Positions 43,845 to 54,023 of a DNA stretch of 64,000 nucleotides are shown here, piece by piece. The stretch spans positions 91,490-155,489 of the forward strand of contig NW_005194814.1 of NCBI RefSeq assembly GCF_000372725.1, given 5' to 3'. This DNA is from Emiliania huxleyi CCMP1516 (taxonomy: Eukaryota > Haptophyta > Isochrysidales > Noelaerhabdaceae). Each line of letters opens with the position of its first letter. Positions within the stretch are counted from its first letter, which is position 1. A program made the translations under genes and the position numbers. Under the pieces are notes generated by a model that saw nothing but the letters and a program-made list of their open reading frames with translations, had not been told where the DNA came from and ran no database searches.

Positions 43845-44925
43845 TCATAGGCTAGAGTTGCGCCGCGGCTCATACGCCCGCGCGCGGACGGCCGCGCGGC
43901 GCGAATGAGCATCCGCCCGTCCGTCCGCGCCGCCGCCGCCGCCGGCGGCGGCGGCGGCGGCGGCGGCGCGGTCCGCCTCGTCCAGCTCCCGCGTCGCGCG
44001 CAGCGCGCCACAGAGCTGGCCGGCACTGCTCCGCACGTGGCTGCTGCCCGTGGCGGCCACGGCCTCCGACCACGCCGCGCTGTAGGACGCCTGCGCTCAG
44101 CCCAAGCGGCGTCAGCCTCGGTCGGCCTGCCTCAGTAGGAGGAGAGAGGGGCGGGAGGGCGCGGCGCGCCTCGAGGGAGGAGAGCTGCGGCAGCAGCTGC
44201 TCTATCTGCGCGCCGCACGACCCTCTCTCGGCGGCCGCCTCCCCGCTCCGCCGCGCCATGGCGGACGCCTCGTCGAGCGCAGAGGCAAACGCCTCCCCGT
44301 CGGCAGCCCAGCCAGCGTGGCACTTGACGGGCCGAAAGTGGCCGCCGTCGCGCAGCGCGTGCAGCGCGGCGAAGCCGTCGGCGTGCCGCGCCTCGCGCAG
44401 CTCCTGCGCGAGCAGTTCGAGGGCGGGCCAGTCCACCTCGGCGATGGGCACCTGCAGTGTCAAAACAGAGCCTCCTCTCTTTCGGCGTCGACGCACGGGG
44501 ACTGCGGCTAGGCTCATGGGCACCGCCGCGGGCGGGTCACAAGGCTGCGCCACGTGCAGGCTGTAGCACAGGAACAGGCCGCCGACTCGCGCCTCGAACG
44601 CCGCGTTGACGCGCGGCTGCATGTGGCGCGCGACGGCGCGGAGCAGCAGCTCCACCCACTGCGCGTCCGTCTCGTCTACGGCGGAGATGCGGCCGCAGCG
44701 CTCTCGCATCCCGAGCAGCCGCCCCGGCCGCAGCGTCCTCCAGATCTCGGAAAACTCAGCAAATCCGCTGCCGCCGCCGGCCGCCACCGCCTCGGCAAAG
44801 CGCCGCACGCACTGCTCAATGTCGTAGAGCACCTGGGGCTGCAGCGGCGCCCAGGATACCAGGCCGGCAGTGCCACGATGCGGACCGCGAAACTGCCGGC
44901 CGCCTCGCTCGCCCTTGGTCGGCAT
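43845..44925 (-). CDS. SNAPC1-like subunit of the snRNA-activating protein complex
   Basis: SNAPc binds the proximal sequence element of snRNA genes in the nucleus. The frame reads VLYDIEQCVRRFAEAVAAGG, FAEFSEIWRTLRPGRLLGMR, then EARVGGLFLCYSLHVAQPCD and VDWPALELLAQELREARHAD, DGGHFRPVKCHAG. This matches the SNAPC1 order (F..F..IWR; VG.LYLLY.LY..Q.C; HF). A GC-AG intron (about 44069-44144) joins SSLEA to SYSAAWSEAVAATG, and the protein ends EPRRNSSL. An Ala/Gly run (about 43925-43975) interrupts the tail. The start is uncertain: ATG 44925 is the first candidate, but CCCAG|GTGCTC near 44827 could be a splice acceptor for an upstream exon. The call rests on motif spacing read by eye. Confidence 0.6.
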
Positions 44926-45512
44926 ACGAAGGCGCGCCCAGGCGTTCCCGCCAAAAGAATTTCTTAGGGGGAAGCCTCTCTCCCAGCACACTGGCACGAC
45001 AAGAGAAAGCCGGTTGTACCTGGGGGAGGGCCCGGGCACAGGTTCGGGGAAAAGGGCCCCTGCGCGAGGGCCTATGCGCGCTCGCGCTCAGTGCTCCACC
45101 TTTGCAGGAAGAGGCGCCGCAATCGGCGCGGCCCGTTCCCCGGGCTGTGTGGGCATCTGCCGGCGTCGGTCAGTCACCGGCCGAGAGGCGCCGCGGGTGA
45201 GGCGGCGCGGCTGCATTTTGAACGCGCCGCACTGACCCCGTCGAGAGGCGGCGGCCAGCACCGCTCTTCGGCCGCCACGACAGTAATGCCCCAGCCGAAG
45301 CCCCAGCCGACTCCGCGTGAACTCTCGAGGGATCTCGAGTTGCGGTCCCCGCTGCTCGGTGTACGAACTCTGTTCACAGACCTTGTTATTGACAAGAAAA
45401 TACGTCCTATGGCGCTTTGCGCTGGTCTATGAGACTTGAGAGGTTGACACCGAGCAGCTGGGAGTGGCTGCGGCTATAGCAGACAGTCGGCATTACGAAG
45501 GCGGAGGGGCTC

Positions 45513-46057
45513 AAAAGAATTCGCGCCAAAAAATATTAACAACGAAGGCGCTCTCAAAGAAAAAAGCTCTCTAAAGGAGTGTGCGGGTCAGTGTGGCCAC
45601 GACCGGCCGCACAGGCCGTGCCAAGCTCCGCCGGCGTGGCAGCAGCTAGGCAGCGCCACCATGCACGGCCTTTCTCGCGCCTTTGCTAGCACATTGGCCG
45701 ACGCCGGTGCGCATCGATCGCATCTGCTGTCGCTCGCCGCCAAGATTGCTGGCCTTTGAGGCTGGCGCAACGGAACGCCAGCAGCGAGGCTGGGCTGCCA
45801 CTGAGCGGCGCGGCGCGACGGTGAGGCCAGCCAGAAGACGAGCATAACCCCGCCGCTGCGGCAAATCAGAGGCAGCCACTTGCGGGTCCGGTTTTGTTTG
45901 CCTCGCCCGGTCGGTCGGCTTTCTCGCGCATGTATATGCGATGGGACTGGCCCCGACGGTTTACGCCGGCGGCCCCCGCCGAATGTCACGAGGAGACAAA
46001 AGAATTCGTCCCAAAAAAATTAAAGAACCAAGGCGCTCTCAACGAAAAAAGATCTCG
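45513..46057 (+). repeat. Two copies of a roughly 58-bp AAAAGAATTCG...GGCGCTCTC block
   Basis: 45513-45569 and 45998-46057 share AAAAGAATTCG, CCCAAAAAA-type A runs, AAGGCGCTCTCAA and GAAAAAAG. The GAGAGCGCCTTCGTTGTTAA strand of the same block occurs at about 37212-37234. The second copy lies 80 bp upstream of the start at 46137, so it may be a promoter block or a small repeat. The rest of 44926-46136 shows no supported gene. Confidence 0.65.
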
Positions 46058-46136
46058 GTGCCGATCGGCTTCGCGTCGCGGACGTACGCAGACTGGCTCC
46101 GCGCGTACATGCGCCACCGAGAGGTGTCCAGGCTTG

Positions 46137-47140
46137 ATGGAGCTGCTCCCGTCGCTGCTCTTCAACCTTGCCCTCGCTGGAACCCTCCTCTCTCTGCTCG
46201 CCTGGCTCCTCAAGCCCGTGCTGCCGTTTCTCAGAGAGTCGATCCAGCACGCTGCGTTTGCTGTGTGTGCAGCGTGTGTCGATGCTCTCTCCCGCCTTAT
46301 CGCCGCAGTCATCACGCACCCCGCGATGGCGGCCGCGCTGAACGACATCATCACCGACGCCATCGTCCAAGGGGTGCGTATCGCCGGCCATGCCCGCCGG
46401 ACTCACACCGCCCACCCGCTGGACTCACAGATGTTGACAAGAACAAGACACTTTCGCATAGGACGACAGTGAGGCTGTGAGAGACAGGCCCTCACACTGC
46501 CATACCGCTCAACGCCGGTAGTCCGCGTCGGCAAAATTCGCTGCCCCGCCTCGAGGCGCACCTGGCCCGACGCCGACAGGTGCAAGAGACGATGGTGGAC
46601 GCAAAGACCCCGGAATGCGCGCGCGCCGCCTACATGGCAACGATGCCCAGGGTTCCAGCTTACCACGCCGGCAAGCATGCGCCAGCTCAAGCATGTCGCT
46701 TCTTTAGCGGCCTGCTGCGCGGCACTCTGCCGTGCTTTCACTTTTTGGACCAGCAGGCGCCTGCGGCTCGTCAGCGACGGCCGTCCGTCCCCTCAAGCCT
46801 CCGAGCCATGCCTCCCGCGCGCCAGGTGGGAAGGCACTCCCACGAGCCTGGCCGGCCTGCGCTGGGCAACGACATGGTCGACGACCTCCGCATCGAGAGC
46901 GACTTTCGGCAGCAGGCGCAGGCGCGGCTCGACGAGCTGTCCGCCGAAGTCAAGATGATGCGGGTGAGCTCGATGGGCGCGGCCACGTTCGAGGAGAGGA
47001 TGGAGGCGGTGCTATCGCCAACGCGCGATCCGCGCGTCCACCCGCCGCGGCCGCACCTGACCCCGCTCGACGTGGGGCCGGAGTCGCCGCGCCGGGGAAC
47101 CGCGCCCGCCGCGTTTGGCGCTTACTCGTACGATTGCTAG
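46137..47140 (+). CDS. Hypothetical membrane protein, two or more exons
   Basis: ATG 46137 begins MELLPSLLFNLALAGTLLSL, a strong hydrophobic region to about residue 35, then an amphipathic stretch (LSRLIAAVITHPAMAAALND) to a GT donor at about 46375. A later exon, probably starting at the acceptor near 46826, reads GNDMVDDLRIESDFRQQAQA and RLDELSAEVKMMRVSSMGAA, ending FGAYSYDC at 47140. Both exons have protein-like composition, and the second has a heptad-like helix. I do not recognise the family. The middle region (46375-46826) may hold another exon. Confidence 0.5.
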
Positions 47141-47294
47141 CGGGCCAGGGCGCTTCTCGTTGACTGGGCGACTTTGAGGGAGGCCCCGGCGGCGTGTAAG
47201 TACGGAGGTCTGTGGGAGTTATGTTTAAAAGTTAGCGCAGCTCCCTTTTTGCGAATGGAGAGCTGGCCGCAGGCATCCATGCGTGCGAGTGGCT

Positions 47295-47620
47295 GAGCGC
47301 GCCCTGGTGTGTGTCGAGGTGGCGGTGTCGCGAGGCCCGGCGGGGTGTCGAGCTCGAGGGTGTTGAGCTGCTGTCGAGGGATAGAGGTGTCGAGCCCTGT
47401 CGAGGGGAGTCGACGGGAGTCGAGGGGAGTCGAGGGTGTCGAGGGTGTCGAGTTGGCACTGATTTTGGTGTCGACCATAAATTCTCGCCACTGGAACACA
47501 TGCTACTTACAGCTGGGGTGTCGAGGGTGTCGATTTTTGGTGTCGAGGTGACTGAGTGCAGTCAGTGTCGAGGTTTCGTGGTGTCGAGGAAGTTGTCGAG
47601 GTGTCGTGTGTCGAGGCCAG
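47295..47620 (+). repeat. Degenerate GGTGTCGAG minisatellite
   Basis: Many 9-bp GTGTCGAGG-type units with interruptions, e.g. GGAGTCGACGGGAGTCGAGG. Nothing coding is convincing. Confidence 0.85.
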
Positions 47621-47936
47621 GTTTCAGGCGAGTGGCTACTTTTGTCGTTGTATGTGTGGCTGTTTGTGGCCCCGGAAAAGCTGACACTCTCTCCAACCCG
47701 AGAGAGAGGGGAACGTGACGGCCGTCAAAACTTATCCACCCCGTTTGGCGACGCGGAGACCTTGGCGGAGGGGGTTGAAACTACGCCAACGGACCCCGCG
47801 AGACCGAGAGTAACTGTGAAGTCAGGGGTTGTGAACTGTCTTTGTTTTCTGGCCTGGGTTGTTTTTTTGCGTGATGTGTGCCGTCCGACTAAAGAACGAC
47901 AAAACCAGAACAAAACAACACAAGTTATGTCACAAG

Positions 47937-47998
47937 AGAGAAAGAAAGAAAACAGAGAGCCCAAGGGAGCGATGGGACGGCATGCCGCCACCACACGC
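47937..47998 (-). repeat. Short dispersed repeat related to 30442-30500, - copy
   Basis: The reverse complement shows GTGGTGGCGGCATGCCGTCC, CTCCCTTGGG and TTTTCTTTCTTTCTC in the same order as the + copy. Confidence 0.6.
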
Positions 47999-48089
47999 CG
48001 TCCGACTGCCGCGCTCGATTTCTTCAAACTCGAGTTGGCGGCTTATCTCCCGCCTTTGAGTTCGGCCGGGGGAGCTGGTGTTGCTAGCA

Positions 48090-51000
48090 ATGCCAACGAG
48101 AGCCAGACGGGCGAGCAGGTACAAGCAGGCGAAGGCTGCCACTGCCCGGAGCCGGCTCGCCGAGGGGAGTGCCGTCCGCCGCGTGCTCGCCGGGCCGCCT
48201 GACATCTTGCAGCACATGATACAGAGTGGCGGCGCCTTGGTGTGCGGGCGTTGGAGCGCAGTTTGCAAGGCGACTCGCGCCGCGAGCGCAGACGGGCTTC
48301 GCGTCCTCGCGGGCGCCGAGCTTGCAGGGCGAAGCTGGGAGAGGTGCCTGGACGCGAGCGACATCTACGCCGAGTGCGAGGCTCGCGATGGGCTCACGCT
48401 GCCGCCGGTCCGCCTCCTCAAGAGCTCGTGGCTGCTCGCGCGCGCACGCGACATCAAGTCCGCCTCTCCCGGGCGCACCCCCGCCCTCTCTCTCCCCTCG
48501 AGGCGGGATCTAGAGGCGAGACACCCCGACGCCTTCTACACGCCGGAGGAGGTGCGCGCCCTGCGGCGGGGGCCCGCCCTTTCAGGGCGAGCCCTGTCGG
48601 TCGTGGTCCTCAGCCACCGCCGCGCGCCTGGCGCGCACCCTGACCGCGTCGGCGCAGCGATCGTCCGGCTGTGCGACGCGATGCACGCGGCGATGACTAC
48701 CGCCGTCGCCGACTCACAGTGCGCGCGCCCCCCCCTGGCTGCCTGGCAACGCGCCTGTGAGTAAGGCATTCGAAAGTGAGCGGCTCGACGTCTCCAGGTA
48801 CACGTGGAAGACCCTTCCGGGCGAGGTTGCCGTCTACTACGACTGGTGCAGCCTCTACCACGAGACGCCCTCCCGGCCGCGCACGAGCGAGGAGGAGGCG
48901 CGGCCACCCTCGCCACTTGCAGTAGCTCTAGCTGGGCGTGTGCACAAGCCTCTCGGTACGGCAGAGAGCTTGATGCTTGTGCCTTCACCTAGGCGGCCTT
49001 CTCCGCCGCGCGCAGCCGGCGGCTGATGTGGTGCGCGTAGACACGCTGACGATGCGTCTCCCTCTGCTGGACCCTTCCGCGAAGCGTCTCGGAACCTCCG
49101 CACAGGTACGCGCACGCGCTGACGACCTGCTTCTTCCTCTTCGCTCCGGGTCCGCCCCTCGCCGAGCAGCGACGCGTGAGCGACGCCCCGCGAGGCCCGG
49201 CGAGGGGGTGTGGCGCGGAGGAGAGGGCGAGTCGATCGAGCCGCTGCATAGGTGAGCGAGGCGCTGGGCGAGACCCTGTTTCAGCCGTGCTGCGAGCCGT
49301 CGGGCCTGGCCCCGCCCGCCCCGCTCGAGGTGTGTGTGTGGGCTGGCTCGAGGAGAAGAGACATGCGTCTCTCCCGCACATGGCACGTCCCTGAAGACGG
49401 GCGGGGCGTGTCCGCAGGACGGCTGGTTCGAGGCCGAGTTCCACGCGGCCACGCTCGCAAAGTCGTGCCGCCTAGAGCGGCAGAGCGGCAGATCACAGCA
49501 CACCTTCGCGTCGTACTCCCGCGCGCGAGGACTAGGGGAGGGATGGACTAGGGGAGGGATGGACTGCAGGGGAGGGATGGGCTCGGGGAGCTCCGACTCC
49601 GGTTCCCCATTGGGTCTCCATTGGTTCACTGCACGCGCCAGGTCGTGGACCTCGAGCGGGTGGCAGCAAGTCTACGACGTCGGCGGAGAGACCGAGGAGC
49701 GGGAGGGGCAGAGGCCCGCGTCTCGCCACACTGCGCTACCCGGCAACCGCCCCCTCTGCTCTTGAGTACGCGTAGGAGCGGGGGGAGGGAGGCCGCGTCA
49801 AGCTCTTCGCACGGCGACCGCCCATCGGCCCGGCCGAGCTCCACGGGCTGCTCTCCTCGCGGAAGTTCGCCGACGCCGCAGACGCCGAGCTGGCCACTTC
49901 TACCCGCGCCGTGTGCGAGGCCGCCCTCCCGAGAGGCGGCTCTTCACCGCTACGGCCGTGATCAGGCCACTTTCCTCTACGCCAAGACGGCGGTGACGAC
50001 CCTCCGCAGCGCGACGCGGCTGCGGTCCCACGGCGGTGGGTTGTGGCTCGGTGTGAAAGAGAGGCTGTTCACGCCGGCAGGTCCCGTGAACAGGTCCTCA
50101 CTCGAGCGGCGTGCGCTCTGCTCCTCGCCCGCGAGCGGCGTCTCCTTATACCTGTGGCTGTGAACACTGCAGGTTCAACTCGAGCGGATGGGGGCCCGCG
50201 CAGCTGCAGCGCTTCATCGGCCTCTGGCTTCCAGACTGCGAACGTCTGGAGACGATCTCGTTCGCGTCCAACCCGATCGGGCCGGAGGGCGCGCGAGATC
50301 AGCCGAGATCACACCCGAGATCAGCCGAGATCGCACCCGAGGTCTCCACGTCCAAAGAGAGTCCGCACAGCCGGGGTGCAGGAGGGGCGCGGAGAGGTGC
50401 ACTCGCCAGCCCGCCCCCGGGGGAAGGAGCCTGCTGGCCTGCTCGGAGCCTTCCCAGAGCCTTCCCAGAGCCTTCCCGTGTACTTCCCGTGTAGGGGCGG
50501 CGATGCTGTGCGACTCGCTGCGCCTCGGCCACTGCCCGCTCGCCGAGGCCCTCAACTTCTTCAACAACCAGATCGGCGACGAGGGCCTCGTGCACGTGGC
50601 ATCCCTTCTCAAGGTGCGGCACCGGGCGCCCTGCAGCCTCCCTGCAGCCTGTGCACGCGCTGTCCTGAGAATGCCTCATCATGGGGCGTGGGGATGTGCG
50701 AGGGTGGTGTGCCCTTGGCCCCTCTTAATCCCCCTCCCCTCCCAGGAGCGCGAGGCGCGGCGGGCGCTCGAGCGCCAACGGCACGAGCTGCGCTTCGAGC
50801 AGGCGCGGATCGAGGAGCGGCTCGTCGACCACGCCCTGGAGGCGCGCATCGCGCAGCTCAAGGGCAGGCCCGCTGTCCTGGACATTGGGGGCGCGGCGGA
50901 AGAGGCGCGCGTCGGTACGCCGAAGTGGTGGGCGGACATCGAGAAGACGGCGGCGGGCAAGGCGGCGGGCAAGGCGGCCGAGTATGCACACGAGATGCTG

Positions 51001-51264
51001 GCGCCGGCCGAGGTGCTCGTGCCGGAGTCTCGGCCGGCGTCCCCCACGAGCACAGAGGAGCGCTGGAGCGACGCCGCAGCTGGAGACTTGGAACAACTGC
51101 GGCTTGTGCGGGAGGAGGCGGCGAGGCTCGAGCGCCGGAGGCCGGCCCCGCCGATCCTGCCCCGCCTCGCCAAAGTGCGCGTCGGGCGGAACGGCATCTC
51201 CCACAAGGAGATGCAGGCCTTCAAAGCACTGTGCGGAAGGCTCGGCATCACGTGCGAGGCATAG
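48090..51264 (+). CDS. Multi-exon algal protein with leucine-rich repeats and C-terminal coiled coil
   Basis: Begins MPTRARRASRYKQAKAATAR. Exon 1 (to about 48765) includes WERCLDASDIYAECEARDGL and ALSVVVLSHRRAPGAHPDRV. After GT/GC introns, GEVAVYYDWCSLYHETPSRP followed by RTSEEEA resembles an algal domain often written as FxDxxSLxQ...RT..E. Later pieces read GWFEAEFHAATLAKSCR, GGRVKLFARRPPIGPAELHG and LLSSRKFADAADAEL. RI-type LRRs follow: LETISFASNPIGPEGA and EALNFFNNQIGDEGLVHVAS. The last exon (from about 50745) is a Glu/Arg/Ala helix ending EMQAFKALCGRLGITCEA. Intron 50270-50497 ends with GAGCCTTCCCA repeats. The exon near 49000-49110 has frame problems, so the gene may be partly decayed or mis-sequenced there. 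Treating it as one gene is inference. Confidence 0.5.
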
Positions 51265-51609
51265 GTAAAATTGCATGCTTGGTTGTAATATGCGTGAGAT
51301 TTTCACAGGGCGGACGCTCTCTCGACAGCTGCTCGACAGAGCACAGATACGACAGAGCCCATCATTGTACATTGACAATGATAATACGTATTGATATGAC
51401 ATATGTGTCTCCCGCGCGCGCGTATGTGTGATTCATTCGACATCTCTTAGTCTTAAAGCCGTACTAGCACGGTGTACCACATACCAGCTGCCACACTAAT
51501 ACCAGGCTGCAAACCTCGCAGGAGAACGAACGCTCTGGCCCCCTTTATTCCAGCACCCAGCACGCGCAAGTCCAAGTGCTGATCTGCTGTGCCCTGTGCA
51601 CCATCCACC

Positions 51610-53258
51610 AAGGACCCCAGGGGGGTGCTCACGGGCCTGCGCGTCGCTGAGCCGTGCTCCATCTCGGTTGCTACCACCCACGAGCTCTGAACGCCAACGG
51701 GACGAGTCCATGACACGTCTGCGATACGTCCGCAGGTTGCCGCCACCCACGAGCTGCTCACCCACCTGCTCCTCGCGCTAATGCACAACGTTGGCGGGGC
51801 GGACGCGGGGCGGCAGGCGCGCGAGCTCTCCTACCTCTGCGGCGAGCCTCATTTCCGCGCAATTGCCGGGATCGTTGGCCACGGTGCCAACCGGCAGGCC
51901 GACTCGAAGACCGGCCGCGCCCTCCGCGCCGAGGGCCGTCGCTGGGCGCAGCACGTGCTCGAGTCGCCATACTCATGGATCCTCTCGACCCTTTACATCT
52001 TTGGAACCATCCTGGCAGGAGCGACGCCGCTGGCCGCGGTGCACGCCGCCATTGCGTCCGGCAACGAGGACGAGCCGGCGGCAGTCGCCGCCCTCTACCT
52101 GATCCGCATCGTGGATGCGATGGTGTATGCGCTTTTGCCGTGGTGGACCACGGTGGTGGTACGGCTCGTGCAGGGGCGGCCTTGGCTGCACCGGGTGGCC
52201 GGCCGGGTGGTGCTGATAGCGGACCTGCCCTATGTGAGCCAATGCGCCGAGGCCTTCCTCTCGAAGCTGTTTGCGCTCTCCTACTCCGCCACCGCCATCA
52301 CCGTCTTCAGCGCCAACCCTCAGGATCATCTCACGCACCGCCACACGCACCGCATCGTGCGCGGCCTGCTTCTCGCCACGGGGCGGCCGGACGGGCGGTT
52401 GTCGGCGCTCGCGGCGGTCGAATCAAGCTCGCTCCTCTCGATCAAGCAGGCCTTCTCCATTCAGTCGCTCGGCGTGACGTGCGAGACCCTCACGCTCGGC
52501 CACAAGCACAACCCGTATAAGCTGCCGCGCGCACGAAATATCACGCTACCCACGAAGTGGCCCGAGTTTCTCTCGGAGCGACTGCTGGGACACCACCGGC
52601 CGATCCCCTCCTTGGTTGAGGGGCGGGACATGGACTCGTCGTACCACATGCAGCGCGCGGGTTCGGCGCTTCGGCCCCCGCGGCGGACGAGCCCACCGAG
52701 GACCTCAAAGTGCCAGATGTGATCGGCAAGCTCGAAGGGAGGCCGTCACCCGGCGCCATGGACGGGTACTATTCATGGCTTGGGTCCCTGCCGCGCGTGC
52801 CGGGCGCCGTGCTCCGCCTAATCCACGGGAGGGAGCCCGACGGCGAGGTCGCCGGCGCCAGCCTCTCCGGCGTTGCTCTCGAGCCCTCGTCGCCTGGCGT
52901 TCATCAACAGATGGCTCTGACGCCGGCGGAGCTGCTCGCACAGCAGCGCACTCTCGAGGTGCTCTATGAGACCCGCGTCGCTTCCCTGGAGCGTCTGGTA
53001 GGCTTCTTTGTTGTCTTCCACACCATGGCGAAGGCGGTAGAGCAGTTCTGGTCGCTCGTCTCCTTCCGCGGCTCCTCGCGTACGACTGTTCACGGACCCA
53101 ATCGAGGCTGCGGGTCGCCTCGACTGCCTCGCCCGTGTCCGTGGTCCGATGGGACATCGGTGATGACTCCAATCTCCATGACGTTCGATGACAAGAGTCA
53201 GAGAGATATACGTCGTGGAGAGAGCCGTGTAAAGTCTAAAGAGGGGGACGGTGCGTGA
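51610..53258 (+). CDS. Conserved multi-pass membrane protein, function unknown; possible frameshift
   Basis: The 5' limit is uncertain; coding is clear from about 51622 (VLTGLRVAEPCSISVATTHE) across an introner-like intron (51667-51735) into THELLTHLLLALMHNVGGAD. Membrane segments include SWILSTLYIFGTILAGATPL and YLIRIVDAMVYALLPWWTTV. Soluble conserved-looking parts are FLSKLFALSYSATAITVFSA and LLSIKQAFSIQSLGVTCETL. Near 52660-52690 the frame changes from MQRAGSALRP to DEPTEDLKVPDVIGKLEGRP without a believable intron, then runs to 53258 with a helical tail (LAQQRTLEVLYETRVASLER). The shift may be a sequencing indel or a recent mutation. I do not recognise the family. Confidence 0.55.
51667..51735 (+). 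other. Introner-like intron, 69 bp, GT-AG, 21-bp flanking duplication
   Basis: 51666-51686 (GGTTGCTACCACCCACGAGC) recurs at 51735-51755 with two mismatches. Unspliced it has an in-frame TGA. The 3' half (51700-51735) is homologous to the intron at 54225-54296 in a different gene. Confidence 0.85.
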
Positions 53259-53429
53259 GACTGAGAGACCGCAGCACTTTTTTACGAGCCATCTCCCCAT
53301 ACAACGGTGCGCAGTGTTCCTACACACCCACCGTCCCTGGCTCAGACATATGCGATATGGCAGGGACGGTGCGGTGCGACCATACCGTGTGTCTTAGAGC
53401 CGAGCCGAGCCACCCCGCCCCGCGCGCGC

Positions 53430-53745
53430 TCAGCCCGTCTGTCCCTCCTCCCGAGCGAGGAACTCGCGGGTGTGCCCACGCAACTCGGCCGCCTGCGCCT
53501 CGGTGAGCTCGCCCGAGCGGCTCACCTTGGGGAGCAGCTCTGGCGCCGCGGCGGAGACGGCGGCGAGGAGGTCACGAAGCAGCTGGTCGGTCGCCGCGGC
53601 GTCGCGCGTGTGCACCGCCTCGTCGAGGAGCCCGTCCGTGGCGGCGGAGAGCAGTGCGACCTGCGCCCAGAGAAGAGAGGAGCGGGGCGTCAGAGCAGGG
53701 GTGGCGTCCGCGATCAGCACAGTGACGCTCCTCACGCGGCGCTCG

Positions 53746-53788
<43 letters not shown>

Positions 53789-53793
53789 GCACG

Positions 53794-53840
<47 letters not shown>

Positions 53841-53847
53841 CCGCACG

Positions 53848-53915
<68 letters not shown>

Positions 53916-53978
53916 CACACACACGCACACACACACGCACACACACGCGGACGCACACACACACACACACACACGCAC

Positions 53979-54023
<45 letters not shown>

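Noticed and set aside
45091-45432. Small + ORF ending KKIRPMALCAGL
   Set aside because: No leader, domain or compositional support; may be chance in GC-rich DNA.
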